This document shows positions 8,961 to 18,129 of a stretch of 61,651 nucleotides of DNA, piece by piece; the first letter of the stretch is position 1; each line of letters begins with the position of its first letter. Location of the stretch: contig JACKBC010000041.1 in assembly GCA_020634755.1 (NCBI GenBank), positions 1-61,651 on the forward strand. Reading direction: 5' to 3'. Origin of the DNA: Caldilineaceae bacterium. Its GTDB lineage: Bacteria > Chloroflexota > Anaerolineae > Caldilineales > Caldilineaceae. A program made the position numbers and the translations under genes. The notes beneath the pieces were generated by a model. That model saw only the letters and a list, made by a program, of their open reading frames with translations. It had not been told where the DNA came from and searched no databases.

Positions 8961-10202
8961 CTAGATTTGGCGGCGCGCAACATGGCGCAGATAGGCAATT
9001 TCTCCCTGTACAATTGTCGCCGCTACCTCAAGCGTATTTTCTTCCAATAGCACGAGATCGGCGCGATAGCCAGGCAAAATAGCGCCGATTTCGTGATCCA
9101 CTTTTATGGACATGGCTGGGGTGCGGCTGGAAGTGGGCCACAGCTCGGCCAAAGATTGATCGGCCGCGGCCAGAAAATTGGGCAGCGCTTTGTCCATGGT
9201 CAACACGCTGCCGGCTAGCGTTCCGTCGGCCAATCGACATTCCCCTTCGTGCACAAACACATCCTGTCCACCCAGCGAATATTGTCCGTCTGGCAAGCCG
9301 GCGGCGCGCATGGCGTCGGTGATCAGCACGGTGCGGTCAGCGCCCTTGCAGCGGGCCAGAATATTCATGGCTGCTGGATGTACGTGGATTGTGTCGGCAA
9401 TGAGTTGCGCGTATACGCGCGGGTCGCTGAGCGTAGCGCCCAATGCGCCGGGGCGGCGATGGTGCAATCCGCTCATGGCATTGTATGTGTGGGTGGCTTG
9501 CTGCACGCCCAGGGCGATGGCCGCCTGGCACTGCTCATAGGTGGCGGCCGTATGGCCATAGACCGTAATGATGCCCCGGCGCTGCGCGGCTTCAATCAGG
9601 GCAGCCGCCGCCGGCTGTTCGGGCGCCAGCGTGATCATGCGCACGGGACCAGCGCTGGCCAGCGTTTCAAATTCGTGCACGTCTGGTGGGCGAATCTGGT
9701 TGGCGGGTTGTGCACCGGGAAATTGAGGGCTGATGAAGGGGCCCTCTAGGTGAATGCCAAGCATGCGCGCGCCGCGCGCTGCCGCTGTCGTTAGCGTCTG
9801 CTGTAGGGCAATGGCGCGGGATACCCCGTCAACAGCCGCCAATGTCTCTGCCGGTGAGGCCGTCATGGTGGTGGGCATAAAAGATGTAACGCCGTGGCCG
9901 GCAAAGAAACGAGCCATTTCGAGCAGGCCATGTGGATCGGCGTCCATTACGTCTCGCCCCATGGCGCCGTGGACGTGAATATCCACAAAGCCCGGCAGTA
10001 CGTAACAGCCGTCGGCGTTTAGCGCATCGGGTGCTGGCTGCGCAGTCGTCGAGACAGAATCGATGCGCCCCTTAGCTATGTGCACATCTGCCACGTAAAA
10101 GCCTGCGGTTGCGCCGGTTGGGTCCGCACTACGGGACGACACTGGGGGCATGGAAATAAATTCAGCGGGTAATTTGCCGTGTCGAATCGTCAAGGGCTGC
10201 AT
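8961..10202 (-). CDS. nagA: N-acetylglucosamine-6-phosphate deacetylase
   Basis: 413 aa, amidohydrolase superfamily. It converts GlcNAc-6-P to GlcN-6-P in amino-sugar catabolism and cell-wall recycling. Seen in order: GFVDIHVHG (metal-binding HxH at residues 76/78), HLEGPFISPQFPGAQ (metal-binding Glu), YGHTAATYEQ and THTYNAMSGLHHR (metal and substrate His), LITDAMRAAGLPDG (catalytic Asp) and GTLAGSVLTMDKAL. No nagB or PTS gene is adjacent. It precedes the cell's nitrogen gene glnA only by convergence. Confidence 0.94.
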   Translation of the reverse strand: MQPLTIRHGKLPAEFISMPPVSSRSADPTGATAGFYVADVHIAKGRIDSVSTTAQPAPDALNADGCYVLPGFVDIHVHGAMGRDVMDADPHGLLEMARFFAGHGVTSFMPTTMTASPAETLAAVDGVSRAIALQQTLTTAAARGARMLGIHLEGPFISPQFPGAQPANQIRPPDVHEFETLASAGPVRMITLAPEQPAAAALIEAAQRRGIITVYGHTAATYEQCQAAIALGVQQATHTYNAMSGLHHRRPGALGATLSDPRVYAQLIADTIHVHPAAMNILARCKGADRTVLITDAMRAAGLPDGQYSLGGQDVFVHEGECRLADGTLAGSVLTMDKALPNFLAAADQSLAELWPTSSRTPAMSIKVDHEIGAILPGYRADLVLLEENTLEVAATIVQGEIAYLRHVARRQI

Positions 10203-10218
10203 GATGATTATAGAATAT

Positions 10219-11364
10219 TCATTTCTTTTTTAGTTTTTCCGCGGCCGGCAACCAAAGCGTAAATTCGCTGCCAACCCCTTCCTGGCTAGATACTTCCAAC
10301 TGGCCGCCATGCAGCGTTGCGACATGATGCACCAGCGCCAGGCTCAGACCGGCGCCGGGCTCCGTGCGGTCGCTGCGGTCGCCCTGCTCAAAGGGGCGCG
10401 AGAGTGCTTTGACCGTATTGGGCGGAATCCCCATGCCTTCATCGCGCACGCACAACCCCACATACGTTTCGCCAAGCGGTTTGGCCGAGACCCAGATCTT
10501 TTTGGATGCTGGGCGGCGATAACGGATGGCGTTATCCACAATGCGTTTGATGGCCTCATGCAAAAGCTCAGGTTCACCGATTACCATAAGGTCCTGATTG
10601 TCTGGAGAGATATCAACCGTCAGCCCGGCTTTGGTCAAAGCAACGCGTGAATCGTCGACAACATTTTGGATAATTGTAATCGCGGTCAGGGATTCCAGTT
10701 CATCTGGTTGCATCTCGCGGCTTTGCAGTTCGGCCAACATCAGAAAGCTCTCAATCAGCCGCTGCAAACGATGTCCTCCTTCCAAAATACCGGCGGTTGC
10801 CGTGCGCAATCCTTCTAGATCAATCTCCTGCTCCATAATATCTTGCAGATATTCGGCAAAGCCCAAGACAAATGTGAGCGGTGTGCGGAATTCATGTTGC
10901 AATGTGGCTACGATCTGGTTGCGCAGAACATCCAGCTGCCGGCTCATTTCATATTCCATGTCGCGCTGGCGACGAAGGGCGTTGCGAATGGCCAGGATTA
11001 AATCCTGCTCATCGACCGGCTTGGTCAGATAATGTTCAATGCCAATGTCAAATGCTTTGCGTTGATCCGTTGTCGATGTGAGTGCAGTCAGGAAAATGAA
11101 GGGGCGCGTGCGTAATTGGGGCTCGCTACGTGTGTGCCGCAGCAATGTGTAGCCATCCATGCCGGGCATCATAATGTCGCACAAAATCACGTCCGGCAAG
11201 CTGCCGCTCATGGAATCAAGCGCTTCCTGGCCATTGGCTGCCGAGCGGACTTCATAGTTGTACGATTCTAAGATTTCGCACAGCGCCATGTTGAGGTCGG
11301 CGTTGTCCTCCACAACAAGAATCGTTTCTTTATTCCCAATTACCAAGTTTTCATGATTACTCAT
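10219..11364 (-). CDS. Hybrid response regulator-histidine kinase
   Basis: 381 aa. The N-terminal receiver domain has the acidic pocket VVEDN, phospho-acceptor Asp63 in CDIMMPGMDG and Lys115 in LTKP. A short coiled linker leads to a HisKA dimerisation helix with His157 in LQHEFRTPL. The HATPase_c domain has N-box VDNAIRY, G1 DEGMGIPP and G2 GAGLSLALVHHV. There is no sensor or transmembrane part, so the input is probably another kinase's phosphoryl group or a partner protein. Soluble REC-HK proteins of this order are common in Chloroflexota and cyanobacteria. It is 16 bp upstream of nagA on the same strand, so possibly co-transcribed. No DNA-binding output domain is present. Confidence 0.92.
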   Translation of the reverse strand: MSNHENLVIGNKETILVVEDNADLNMALCEILESYNYEVRSAANGQEALDSMSGSLPDVILCDIMMPGMDGYTLLRHTRSEPQLRTRPFIFLTALTSTTDQRKAFDIGIEHYLTKPVDEQDLILAIRNALRRQRDMEYEMSRQLDVLRNQIVATLQHEFRTPLTFVLGFAEYLQDIMEQEIDLEGLRTATAGILEGGHRLQRLIESFLMLAELQSREMQPDELESLTAITIIQNVVDDSRVALTKAGLTVDISPDNQDLMVIGEPELLHEAIKRIVDNAIRYRRPASKKIWVSAKPLGETYVGLCVRDEGMGIPPNTVKALSRPFEQGDRSDRTEPGAGLSLALVHHVATLHGGQLEVSSQEGVGSEFTLWLPAAEKLKKK

Positions 11365-11415
11365 TTCGTACTAAATCCCCGCTTATTTAGGCTCTTGAGG
11401 ATTTGAGGGGGTAAC

Positions 11416-11469
11416 GTCCCCGGCACTCGATCTCGTCTGCCGAGTCATTTTGTGGAAAGTGCCGGGGAC
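11416..11469. repeat. GTCCCCGGCACT inverted repeat
   Basis: Twelve-base perfect arms, GTCCCCGGCACT at 11416-11427 and AGTGCCGGGGAC at 11458-11469, around a 30-base middle. It lies 52 bp upstream of the hybrid kinase start, in its 5' region. Function unknown. Confidence 0.7.
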
Positions 11470-11516
11470 ATGGACTGTCAGCCCCTATGAGATCCGGTTG
11501 AACCTTTATTGAGAAT

Positions 11517-11601
11517 CAGTAGATCGCAAATGGCAAGCAATCGCGTCGGATTCATCAATCGAGACTGACGCCTGGAGCGCCAATACCGTTGCGATGTACA
11601 G
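11517..11601 (-). repeat. R1 element, copy C (85 bp)
   Basis: In minus orientation it begins CTGTACATCGCAAC and ends TTTGCGATCTACTG. The core reads GGCGTCAGTCTCGAT and GAATCCGACGCGAT. It matches copies A and D closely. Confidence 0.8.
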
Positions 11602-11611
11602 ATAATTTAAA

Positions 11612-11713
11612 ACCTGTATGATGGCGGTTGTGCGCCGCACAGAGCCATCATGGAATGAAAAGACCTGTATGATGGCGGTTGTGCGCCGCACAGAGCCATC
11701 ATGGAATGAAAAG
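11612..11713. repeat. Perfect tandem duplication of a 51-bp hairpin unit (R4)
   Basis: Two identical 51-bp units (11612-11662 and 11663-11713). Each contains TGATGGC..GTGCG-cc-GCAC..GCCATCA, a strong stem-loop. Related single hairpins occur at 4667-4710 and 47085-47124. Perfect identity implies a recent duplication. Confidence 0.85.
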
Positions 11714-11723
11714 AGCTAGTAAG

Positions 11724-11803
11724 CGTTCAGAAATAAGTTGGCTACCAAACCTGTCAGGTCTCGAAGACCTGACAGGTTTAAATCTACAAGTTATTTTTGA
11801 ACG
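11724..11803. repeat. Nested palindrome with CCTGTCAGG core
   Basis: The inner perfect arms AAACCTGTCAGGTCT and AGACCTGACAGGTTT (11747-11779, loop CGA) sit inside outer arms CGTTCAGAAATAA and TTATTTTTGAACG. The same core occurs at 23161-23207. It could act as a terminator or a mobile palindrome. Confidence 0.7.
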
Positions 11804-11805
11804 AT

Positions 11806-11885
11806 GACTTACGCAAGCCAGGCGCCAGAGTTGCTAAGCCTGCTATGCTGTTCGCTCCTGGCGATCCGCCGGCACTGCGTAAGTC
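11806..11885. repeat. R2 element (80 bp)
   Basis: Begins GACTTACGCAAGCC and ends GGCACTGCGTAAGTC, an imperfect terminal inverted repeat shared with the copies at 42159-42237 and 59161-59206. It ends 20 bp from the glgB stop codon. Confidence 0.75.
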
Positions 11886-11904
11886 GTGTAATTGATGTTT
11901 CCAA

Positions 11905-14241
11905 TCAATGACGTTTAGATTTCAATATGGTAACGCCCAAAGGCGGCAGATTGATGGCGGCGGAAAATCCACAGCTTTGCCAGGCAAAATTATCGGCCCA
12001 AACCCCGCCGTCATCGGCATGAGCCACCCCGCTGCTGTTCTGGACGCCGCTGCCGCCATATTGACCCCAGTCGCTATTTAGAATTTCGCTGTATTCACCA
12101 CCCAAAGGTAAACCAACTCGATAATTAAGATGCGGTTTAGGAGTGAAATTACAGATAAAAACCAAAAGCTCGTTGGGATCTGCGGCGCGGCGGGCAAAGC
12201 TGACAACAGAATTGTCCACATCGTTGATGTCAATCCACTGAAAACCATTCCAATCGAAATCTACCTGGTGCAGCGCGGGCTCGTGCTGATACAGTTGATT
12301 CAAATCTTTAAGAAATTGTTGTAGCTGGGCATGTTGCGGCGTTTCTAAGAGATGCCAATCCAAACTTTGCGCTTCGTTCCATTCACGCCACTGGCCAAAC
12401 TCGCCCCCCATAAAGAGCAACTTCTTGCCTGGATGCCCATACATATATGCATAAAGTGCCCGCAAATTGGCAAACTTCTGCCACAGATCACCAGGCATTT
12501 TGTCTAGCATAGAGTGCTTAAGATGAACCACTTCGTCATGGCTAAAGGGGAGCAGGAAGTTTTCTGAAAATGCGTACATCAAGCTAAAGGTGATCTGGTT
12601 GTGGTGATAGCGACGATAGACGGGGTCTTTTTCAAAATAGCTCAACATATCGTGCATCCAGCCCATATTCCACTTTAGATCAAAACCGAGCCCTCCCGCA
12701 TAGGTGGGGCGCGTGACCATGGGCCAGGAGGTGCTCTCTTCGGCAATGGTCAGCGCGCCCGGCGTTTCGGCGTGGACCACTTCATTAAAGCGGCGCAGGA
12801 AATCAATGGCCGCCAGATTTTCGCGTCCACCATATTGATTGGGTATCCAATCCCCACCCTCGCGGGCGTAATCTAAATAGAGCATGGAAGCCACGGCGTC
12901 CACGCGCAAGCCATCCAGATGATATTCCTTGAGCCAAAACAGGGCGCTGCTCAGCAAGAAATTGCGCACTTCATTGCGCCCAAAGTTGAAGATTTTGGTG
13001 CCCCACTCGGTGTGTTCGCCCTGTCGTGCATCGGCATGCTCATAGAGATGCGTACCGTCGAAAAATGAGAGGCCGTGCCCATCTTTGGGAAAATGGGCCG
13101 GCACCCAATCCAAAATGACCCCAATGCCGCGCTGGTGACAGTGATCTACAAAATATTTGAAATCATCGGGCGTGCCAAAGCGGCTGGTGGGCGCAAAGTA
13201 GCCCACGGTCTGGTAGCCCCAGGAGCCGTCAAAAGGGTGCTCAGTAATGGGCAACAATTCAATATGTGTATATCCCATTTCCACCACATAATCCACCACC
13301 TGCGTGGCCAGATCGTGATAGGTTAAGAAGCCATTGTCCTCCGGCACGCGCCGCCAACTGCCTAAATGCAGCTCGTAAACGCACATGGGCTGATCCAACC
13401 GCTGCATCTCGGGGCGCGCCGAAACCCAGTCGGCATCGCCCCATTCATACTTTTGCATGTCCCAAATGCGCGAAGCCGTTTTGGGGCGCACTTCGGCAAA
13501 GAAGCCATATGGATCGCTTTTATCGATCTCATAGCCCAACTGGTGCGATTTGATCGAGTATTTGTATTCGCTCCACTCCACCAGATTGGGAACGAATATT
13601 TCCCAAATGCCACCCTCGCTGCGGCGCGACATGGCGTGGGTTCGATTGTCCCACGAATTAAAAGGACCCACGACGCTAACGCGCTGTGCATTGGGCGCCC
13701 ACACGGCAAAGTTGACCCCGCGCACTTGTTCCGTCTGGCCCGCCACATCCGGCGTAATCGTGCGGAAGTGGGCCCCCAGTTTTGTGTATGCTTGGGTAAA
13801 ATTGCCTTCGCCATAGAGATGCAGATCAAAATCGGTCAGATAAAACGGAAAGCGATAGGAATCTTCAATTTCGTGCTTGTCATCTTGATGGTCGACCAGG
13901 ATCAGCCGATAGGCAAAGGGCGCGCTGCGTTCAGGCAAAAGCAGCTCGTAAAAGCCGGCTTTGTGCAGCTTACGCATGGGGTAGCGAGCATCACCGGCCA
14001 CGTCATAAACATACACTTCCTTATCCAATGGCCGAAAAGCACGCACCACAATCTGATTTTGCGCAGCGTTCGCTTTCCACACATGCATGCCCAACACCGT
14101 GTGCGGCGCGCCATGATAACCGCCAACAATGGCGTCAATCTCCGTCCATTCCAGCGTGCCGGAATCGAGAGGCTCTGGCGTTGACTGCGCTGATTTATTT
14201 GTTGTTGGCTCCGATGGTTTGTTTGTTAATGCAGTGCTCAT
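11905..14241 (-). CDS. glgB: 1,4-alpha-glucan branching enzyme (GH13)
   Basis: 778 aa. It introduces alpha-1,6 branches into glycogen. The N-terminal glycogen-branching early-set domains include VLGMHVWK and a CBM48-like stretch (FAVWAPNAQRVSVVGPFNSW). The GH13 barrel motifs are DWVPAHFP, GLRVDAVASMLY (nucleophile Asp near residue 447), IAEESTSWP (acid/base Glu near 499) and LPFSHDEVVHLK. The C-terminal all-beta domain ends GVTILKSKRH. GAGGGGAAG precedes the ATG. It starts 9 bp after the stop of the GlgA-like gene, so the two form a glycogen operon. Confidence 0.96.
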   Translation of the reverse strand: MSTALTNKPSEPTTNKSAQSTPEPLDSGTLEWTEIDAIVGGYHGAPHTVLGMHVWKANAAQNQIVVRAFRPLDKEVYVYDVAGDARYPMRKLHKAGFYELLLPERSAPFAYRLILVDHQDDKHEIEDSYRFPFYLTDFDLHLYGEGNFTQAYTKLGAHFRTITPDVAGQTEQVRGVNFAVWAPNAQRVSVVGPFNSWDNRTHAMSRRSEGGIWEIFVPNLVEWSEYKYSIKSHQLGYEIDKSDPYGFFAEVRPKTASRIWDMQKYEWGDADWVSARPEMQRLDQPMCVYELHLGSWRRVPEDNGFLTYHDLATQVVDYVVEMGYTHIELLPITEHPFDGSWGYQTVGYFAPTSRFGTPDDFKYFVDHCHQRGIGVILDWVPAHFPKDGHGLSFFDGTHLYEHADARQGEHTEWGTKIFNFGRNEVRNFLLSSALFWLKEYHLDGLRVDAVASMLYLDYAREGGDWIPNQYGGRENLAAIDFLRRFNEVVHAETPGALTIAEESTSWPMVTRPTYAGGLGFDLKWNMGWMHDMLSYFEKDPVYRRYHHNQITFSLMYAFSENFLLPFSHDEVVHLKHSMLDKMPGDLWQKFANLRALYAYMYGHPGKKLLFMGGEFGQWREWNEAQSLDWHLLETPQHAQLQQFLKDLNQLYQHEPALHQVDFDWNGFQWIDINDVDNSVVSFARRAADPNELLVFICNFTPKPHLNYRVGLPLGGEYSEILNSDWGQYGGSGVQNSSGVAHADDGGVWADNFAWQSCGFSAAINLPPLGVTILKSKRH

Positions 14242-14250
14242 CTTCCCCTC

Positions 14251-16047
14251 TTATTTTTTCGCGTTTTGTAACCCGTTGAACAGAAACTCGGTCGCTACCA
14301 CATCCCAACTCATGCCGCGGGCGATGGCCTGACCGCGGTCCAGCAGCACTTGCATTTCGGCTTGCGACTTGGGCAGCCGCTCGAAAATAGTCTCTGCCAC
14401 ACCTGCTGCATTGGCGCTTTCGATCCAATCGCGCGTCCCACCATCAATGTTGAGTGCATCATACGGACTGTTGAGCCAGAAGCCATCGGGCAGCCGCACA
14501 TAGTCCGCCACCACCAAATTGGGCGCATTTTCCAACCCCGCTGCGGCCTGTTCCACAAAGCCCACGCAGCCACATACGCTGCTTACACAGCAGAGTGACC
14601 CAAAGGTCAGCGGTTCCACTTGGGCAATGCCAAAGGGCTCGTAAATGCTCTGCCCAAATTCCAAATCGCTGCCGCGGCGGATGTCCATAAACTCCATGTC
14701 AGCGGGCATGCGCTGACCGCAGCGGTCCTGGCTCCAGCCAAACTGATTGACAAAGACGACCCGGCTATGGCTGGCGCGCTGGTTAAAGGGTTCGACCACG
14801 TTGAAAAAGTAGGGCGCTTCGGCGTCAATTAGGTCGCCATTGTCGCCACGGTGCCCCACTGGCCAACCATACTGCTGCTCCCAGGCGTAGACCCACTCCG
14901 AGCGCCGCCCAGCCGGCACGCTGGTACTCAATACAAAGAGCACGGCGCGCTTATCCTCTTGCGCCAGCATCCGGTCTAGATGTTCCATGACGCGCATGTC
15001 GCGCCAAAGCGATTTGGAATAGACCAGGCGCGTCACATGCGTAAACACATAATCGGGAATATAGCCCAGTAAATTCTCGCAATATTTTTGCAATCGCCGC
15101 TTGGATTCTAGCTTTTCGGCCAGCGACGTGTTGGTGCTGGGGATGCCGTTGTAGACCAGATCGATATTGGCATGGGTAAAACCATCGCCCAAAAAACGCA
15201 GCTCATCCACCACCAAATCGCCCACGGCAAAGATGTTGTCACAGCGCACGGCCTGCTTGATCATTGGGTGCTTAAAGAGATCGTCCTGGTTGCCGAAGAG
15301 GCTTTCCAGCGTCAGATTCCACTCTTGGGCCTTAAAAAGCGTGTTGTAAAAACGAGTGTCGTGGCCGCTGTGTTCCTCGACCAGTCGACGCGCCGTGGCC
15401 GTCTCATGGGCATAGAAGATGGTGCGCCACTGGTTGGGCTGCGTCATTTGAGCAGCAAATACCAGCGGCAGTCCAAGCCATTCATGGGCAATAATAAATT
15501 TGTCGTTGGCGTCCAGATCATCCCCGACGCCCAGCGCCATCAGCGCGCCAAAAAGAGGCGGGGCTATGTCCAGGTAAAGATTGAGCTCTGGGTTCCAGCC
15601 GTAGCGAGCGCAATCAAAGCCATAATTTTGCCAAATGTGATGGCGAAACGTATCCATCTGCTGGCGGTTGGGGCTGGTCACATCGACGAGCAGTACCTCA
15701 TGTTCATGGCGCCCGAAGCGCCGCCGTCCATATAAAATGGCCACTTCAAAGGTCTGTTCTACCTGCTGCAGCGCCAAACGCGTCTCTTCGGGTACACCAT
15801 CAAAAATGGCTTGCAGACTGCCATAGTGAATCTGCAAGCCATTGCGCGGACTGAGCAAACGCTCCATCTCAGTAGCGTCGCGCCCATTCATCGGCCCTGC
15901 CAAAATGGTGCGCGTCACGCGCTCATTATAAGCATCGGCGCCCAAAAGCCCATCCAGCACCGCGCCGATCCCACCCACTTTTACACCCGCTTCATGGGTG
16001 GCATGCACAATTAAAGGAATTTGCGAAGAAGCCATAAAGTTATTCAT
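14251..16047 (-). CDS. GlgA-like glycogen synthase / GT-B glycosyltransferase
   Basis: 598 aa from ATG 16047. The frame is open a further 26 codons into the upstream gene but that extension is out of context. The N-terminal donor-loop motif KVGGIGAVLDGLLG resembles the KTGGL loop of glycogen synthases. HEWLGLPLVFAAQ and IYEPFGIAQVEPLTFG (the E-x7-E motif of retaining GT-B enzymes) are also present. It is somewhat longer than bacterial GlgA (about 480 aa) and diverges from it, so it may be the GT5-like form seen in some Chloroflexota and archaea. It probably elongates alpha-1,4 glucan. It lies directly upstream of glgB with a 9-bp gap, and its ATG overlaps the end of the preceding propeller frame by 8 bp. 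Confidence 0.78.
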   Translation of the reverse strand: MNNFMASSQIPLIVHATHEAGVKVGGIGAVLDGLLGADAYNERVTRTILAGPMNGRDATEMERLLSPRNGLQIHYGSLQAIFDGVPEETRLALQQVEQTFEVAILYGRRRFGRHEHEVLLVDVTSPNRQQMDTFRHHIWQNYGFDCARYGWNPELNLYLDIAPPLFGALMALGVGDDLDANDKFIIAHEWLGLPLVFAAQMTQPNQWRTIFYAHETATARRLVEEHSGHDTRFYNTLFKAQEWNLTLESLFGNQDDLFKHPMIKQAVRCDNIFAVGDLVVDELRFLGDGFTHANIDLVYNGIPSTNTSLAEKLESKRRLQKYCENLLGYIPDYVFTHVTRLVYSKSLWRDMRVMEHLDRMLAQEDKRAVLFVLSTSVPAGRRSEWVYAWEQQYGWPVGHRGDNGDLIDAEAPYFFNVVEPFNQRASHSRVVFVNQFGWSQDRCGQRMPADMEFMDIRRGSDLEFGQSIYEPFGIAQVEPLTFGSLCCVSSVCGCVGFVEQAAAGLENAPNLVVADYVRLPDGFWLNSPYDALNIDGGTRDWIESANAAGVAETIFERLPKSQAEMQVLLDRGQAIARGMSWDVVATEFLFNGLQNAKK

Positions 16048-18129
16048 CAAGGTAGTGTACCAGCCCGCCATTGGCGCATCCGATCCAGACGCCGCCGTCC
16101 TGATCGACCAAAATGCTGGTGACATGTTGAGTGGGCAAATTGTCCTGGCTGGTAAATTGCTCCCAGGCCAGCCCGTTGAAATGATAGATGCCGTTGTCCG
16201 CCGTGCCTATCCAGGCGGACCCGATTTTCACCCACGGCAATGGCCGTGATCTGGGTGGCGCCGATGGGGCGGATGGAGGTGGCCCGCTCATTACTAAAGC
16301 GAGCCACACCACTGTCGGTTCCCACTAGAAGCGAACCATCGGCGTCCTGCGCCAGAGCTGTGATTGTATTGCTGGGTAGATTGGCATTGCTACGATTGTA
16401 AACCTGAATTTGATTCTTGTCGAAACGCAGTAACCCTCCACCACCGGTGCCAATCCAGACAATGTTGCCGGGACTGCTGCGGTCGGTTAACAGGGCCGTA
16501 ATTTGATTGTTGGGCAGGCCCTCGGCTTCGGTCAAGCTGAAGAATGCATCCCCATTAAAAATGCTTAATCCCTGCTCCGCCCCAAACCAAACGCGCTGCG
16601 CCTTATCAATCGTCATGGCCTGGATGATGCCGCCTGCCAGCCCATCCACTGTAGAATAGCTGCTCCAAGTAGCGCCATCGTAATACCCCGCGCCGTCTGC
16701 CCCAAACCAAATACCGCCCTTGCCATCCGGCAGCAATACGCGGATGTCATTGCTAAACAGGTCGCTGTTGATCTGCGCAAAGCGCTGCACGGCAGAAACG
16801 TCTGTGCTCGTCCCATTTTGTCCGATAGTGGCGAGCGCACTTGGATCGATCTGCTGCACGCCACCGTTGCTGGCCAGCCAGATCATGCCGTTTTCCGCCT
16901 GGGCCATGGAGCGAACTTGATCGCCCAATAGCGGCTCATCTGCCAGAGCAAATGCTTGCCAGCGATCGGCGCAAAGCGGCTGAAACCGCTGCCCGCCGTT
17001 GTATAATAGAGCTCCTCGCCAGACTGGCCTTGCCAAATGGATAAACTGGTGAGCGGTCCTTGGACCAGCCCGTTCTGCTGACGTGGGTTATAGGTTGCGT
17101 CGCGGATACAGCGTTCGGTTTGTGGATCAAACTGGCAAATCTGTACGTCTGCGGATGCGACCCACAGCGTGCCGTCGCTGGCTGCGGCCACCCCGGTCAG
17201 CGCCCCATCGGGAAATGCTGAATCCGCCACAGAGTCCGCATTGAACTCCTGCCATTCGCGCTCGCCATCTACGCTGGTTACCCGCCACAGGGAGTTTGCC
17301 GCCGTGAGCCAAATAGAACCATCAGCATCCGTCGTCAACGCCTCTACAGACGCAGCGGCGGTGGACTGTTCTGGCTGCTGTATAAAGTGACATCACCATC
17401 CTCTACGAGCGCAACTCCGGCATCGCCGCCCACCCAGACTTGGGCCAGGGCATCGTCAGCCGTCAGCGCATGGATCGGGCCAATTTCATCCAGGCCAATG
17501 TAGGACCATTCGGCGGCATTGGCGTCAAAAATATCAAGCCCAATCCAGCGCATACAGAACACATCTGCATTGCAATAGAGCGCACGTACATTGTCAAACG
17601 ACATGGGGCTGTTGGCGCTGTTGAGCGTGCGCCAGCCGCCGCTGCGCAGATCAAAAACCTGCAAACCGGCTACGCTACCAAAGACCACGCCCAACGTCGC
17701 AATGGGACAATACGCAGCTGCGGTGATGGCGTTGCTGCTCAAACCGTCAATGTTCGTAAATTTGCTGGCCTGGCCGCTTTGCAGGTTCCAAGCCACCACG
17801 CCACCGTCACTGGCCGCCCAAACCGTCTGCCCCTCACCGATTACGGCATTGACGTAATTACCGTTGGAAAGTACCTCCCATTGCGGCGTGGAGACCGGTA
17901 CGGGTGTCACCGTAGGCGAAAGCGTAGGCGTAGGTGAGCGTGCTGATGTCGCTGTACCGCGCGGTGTCGCGAGGCGAGTAGATGTGGCAGTTGTGCCAGC
18001 CGACAAAGATAGCCCCGTGGACGCTGGTGTTGGCGTTGCTACTGGCGTTGTGGCGTCACTGCTGGTTGGCGTTCTCATGGCGCAGGTAGCTGTGGCGGTC
18101 TCGGCGCCGGGCACAAGAGAGTTTCGCAC
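16040..18129 (-). pseudogene. Two-component-regulator-type beta-propeller protein, broken by frameshifts
   Basis: Three shifts split one protein into consecutive frames. 18129-17344 has a Thr/Pro-rich linker, then TVWAASDGGVVAWNLQSG blades. 17338 to about 16975 has DGSIWLTAANSLWRV and DGTLWVASADVQ. From about 16975 to 16220 there are GMIWLASNGGVQQIDP, GGIWFGADGAGYYDG and IVWIGTGGGGLLRF. 16220-16040 has SAWIGTADNGIYHFNG and GGVWIGCANGGLVHYLDE. The repeated xxWIGTxxGGLxxF pattern is that of Reg_prop blades, which often serve as periplasmic sensor domains. Junctions lie near 17355, 16975 and 16220. Stand-alone secreted propellers of this type are common in Chloroflexota. The shifts may be sequencing errors. 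The last codons overlap the GlgA-like start, so it may be co-transcribed with glycogen genes. Confidence 0.7.

Larger units (their letters stand above)
11365..11904. other. Repeat island between the hybrid kinase and glgB
   Basis: 540 bp with no credible gene but five repeat types in a row: GTCCCCGGCACT hairpin (11416-11469), R1 copy C (11517-11601), two perfect 51-bp R4 units (11612-11713), a CCTGTCAGG palindrome nested in a longer hairpin (11724-11803) and an R2 element (11806-11885). It looks like a preferred landing or tolerance site for small elements. Confidence 0.8.

Noticed and set aside
11506..11691. 61-codon minus frame in the repeat island
   Set aside because: It is a read-through of R1 and the tandem R4 units. 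Similarity to other small frames reflects shared repeats, not a protein family.
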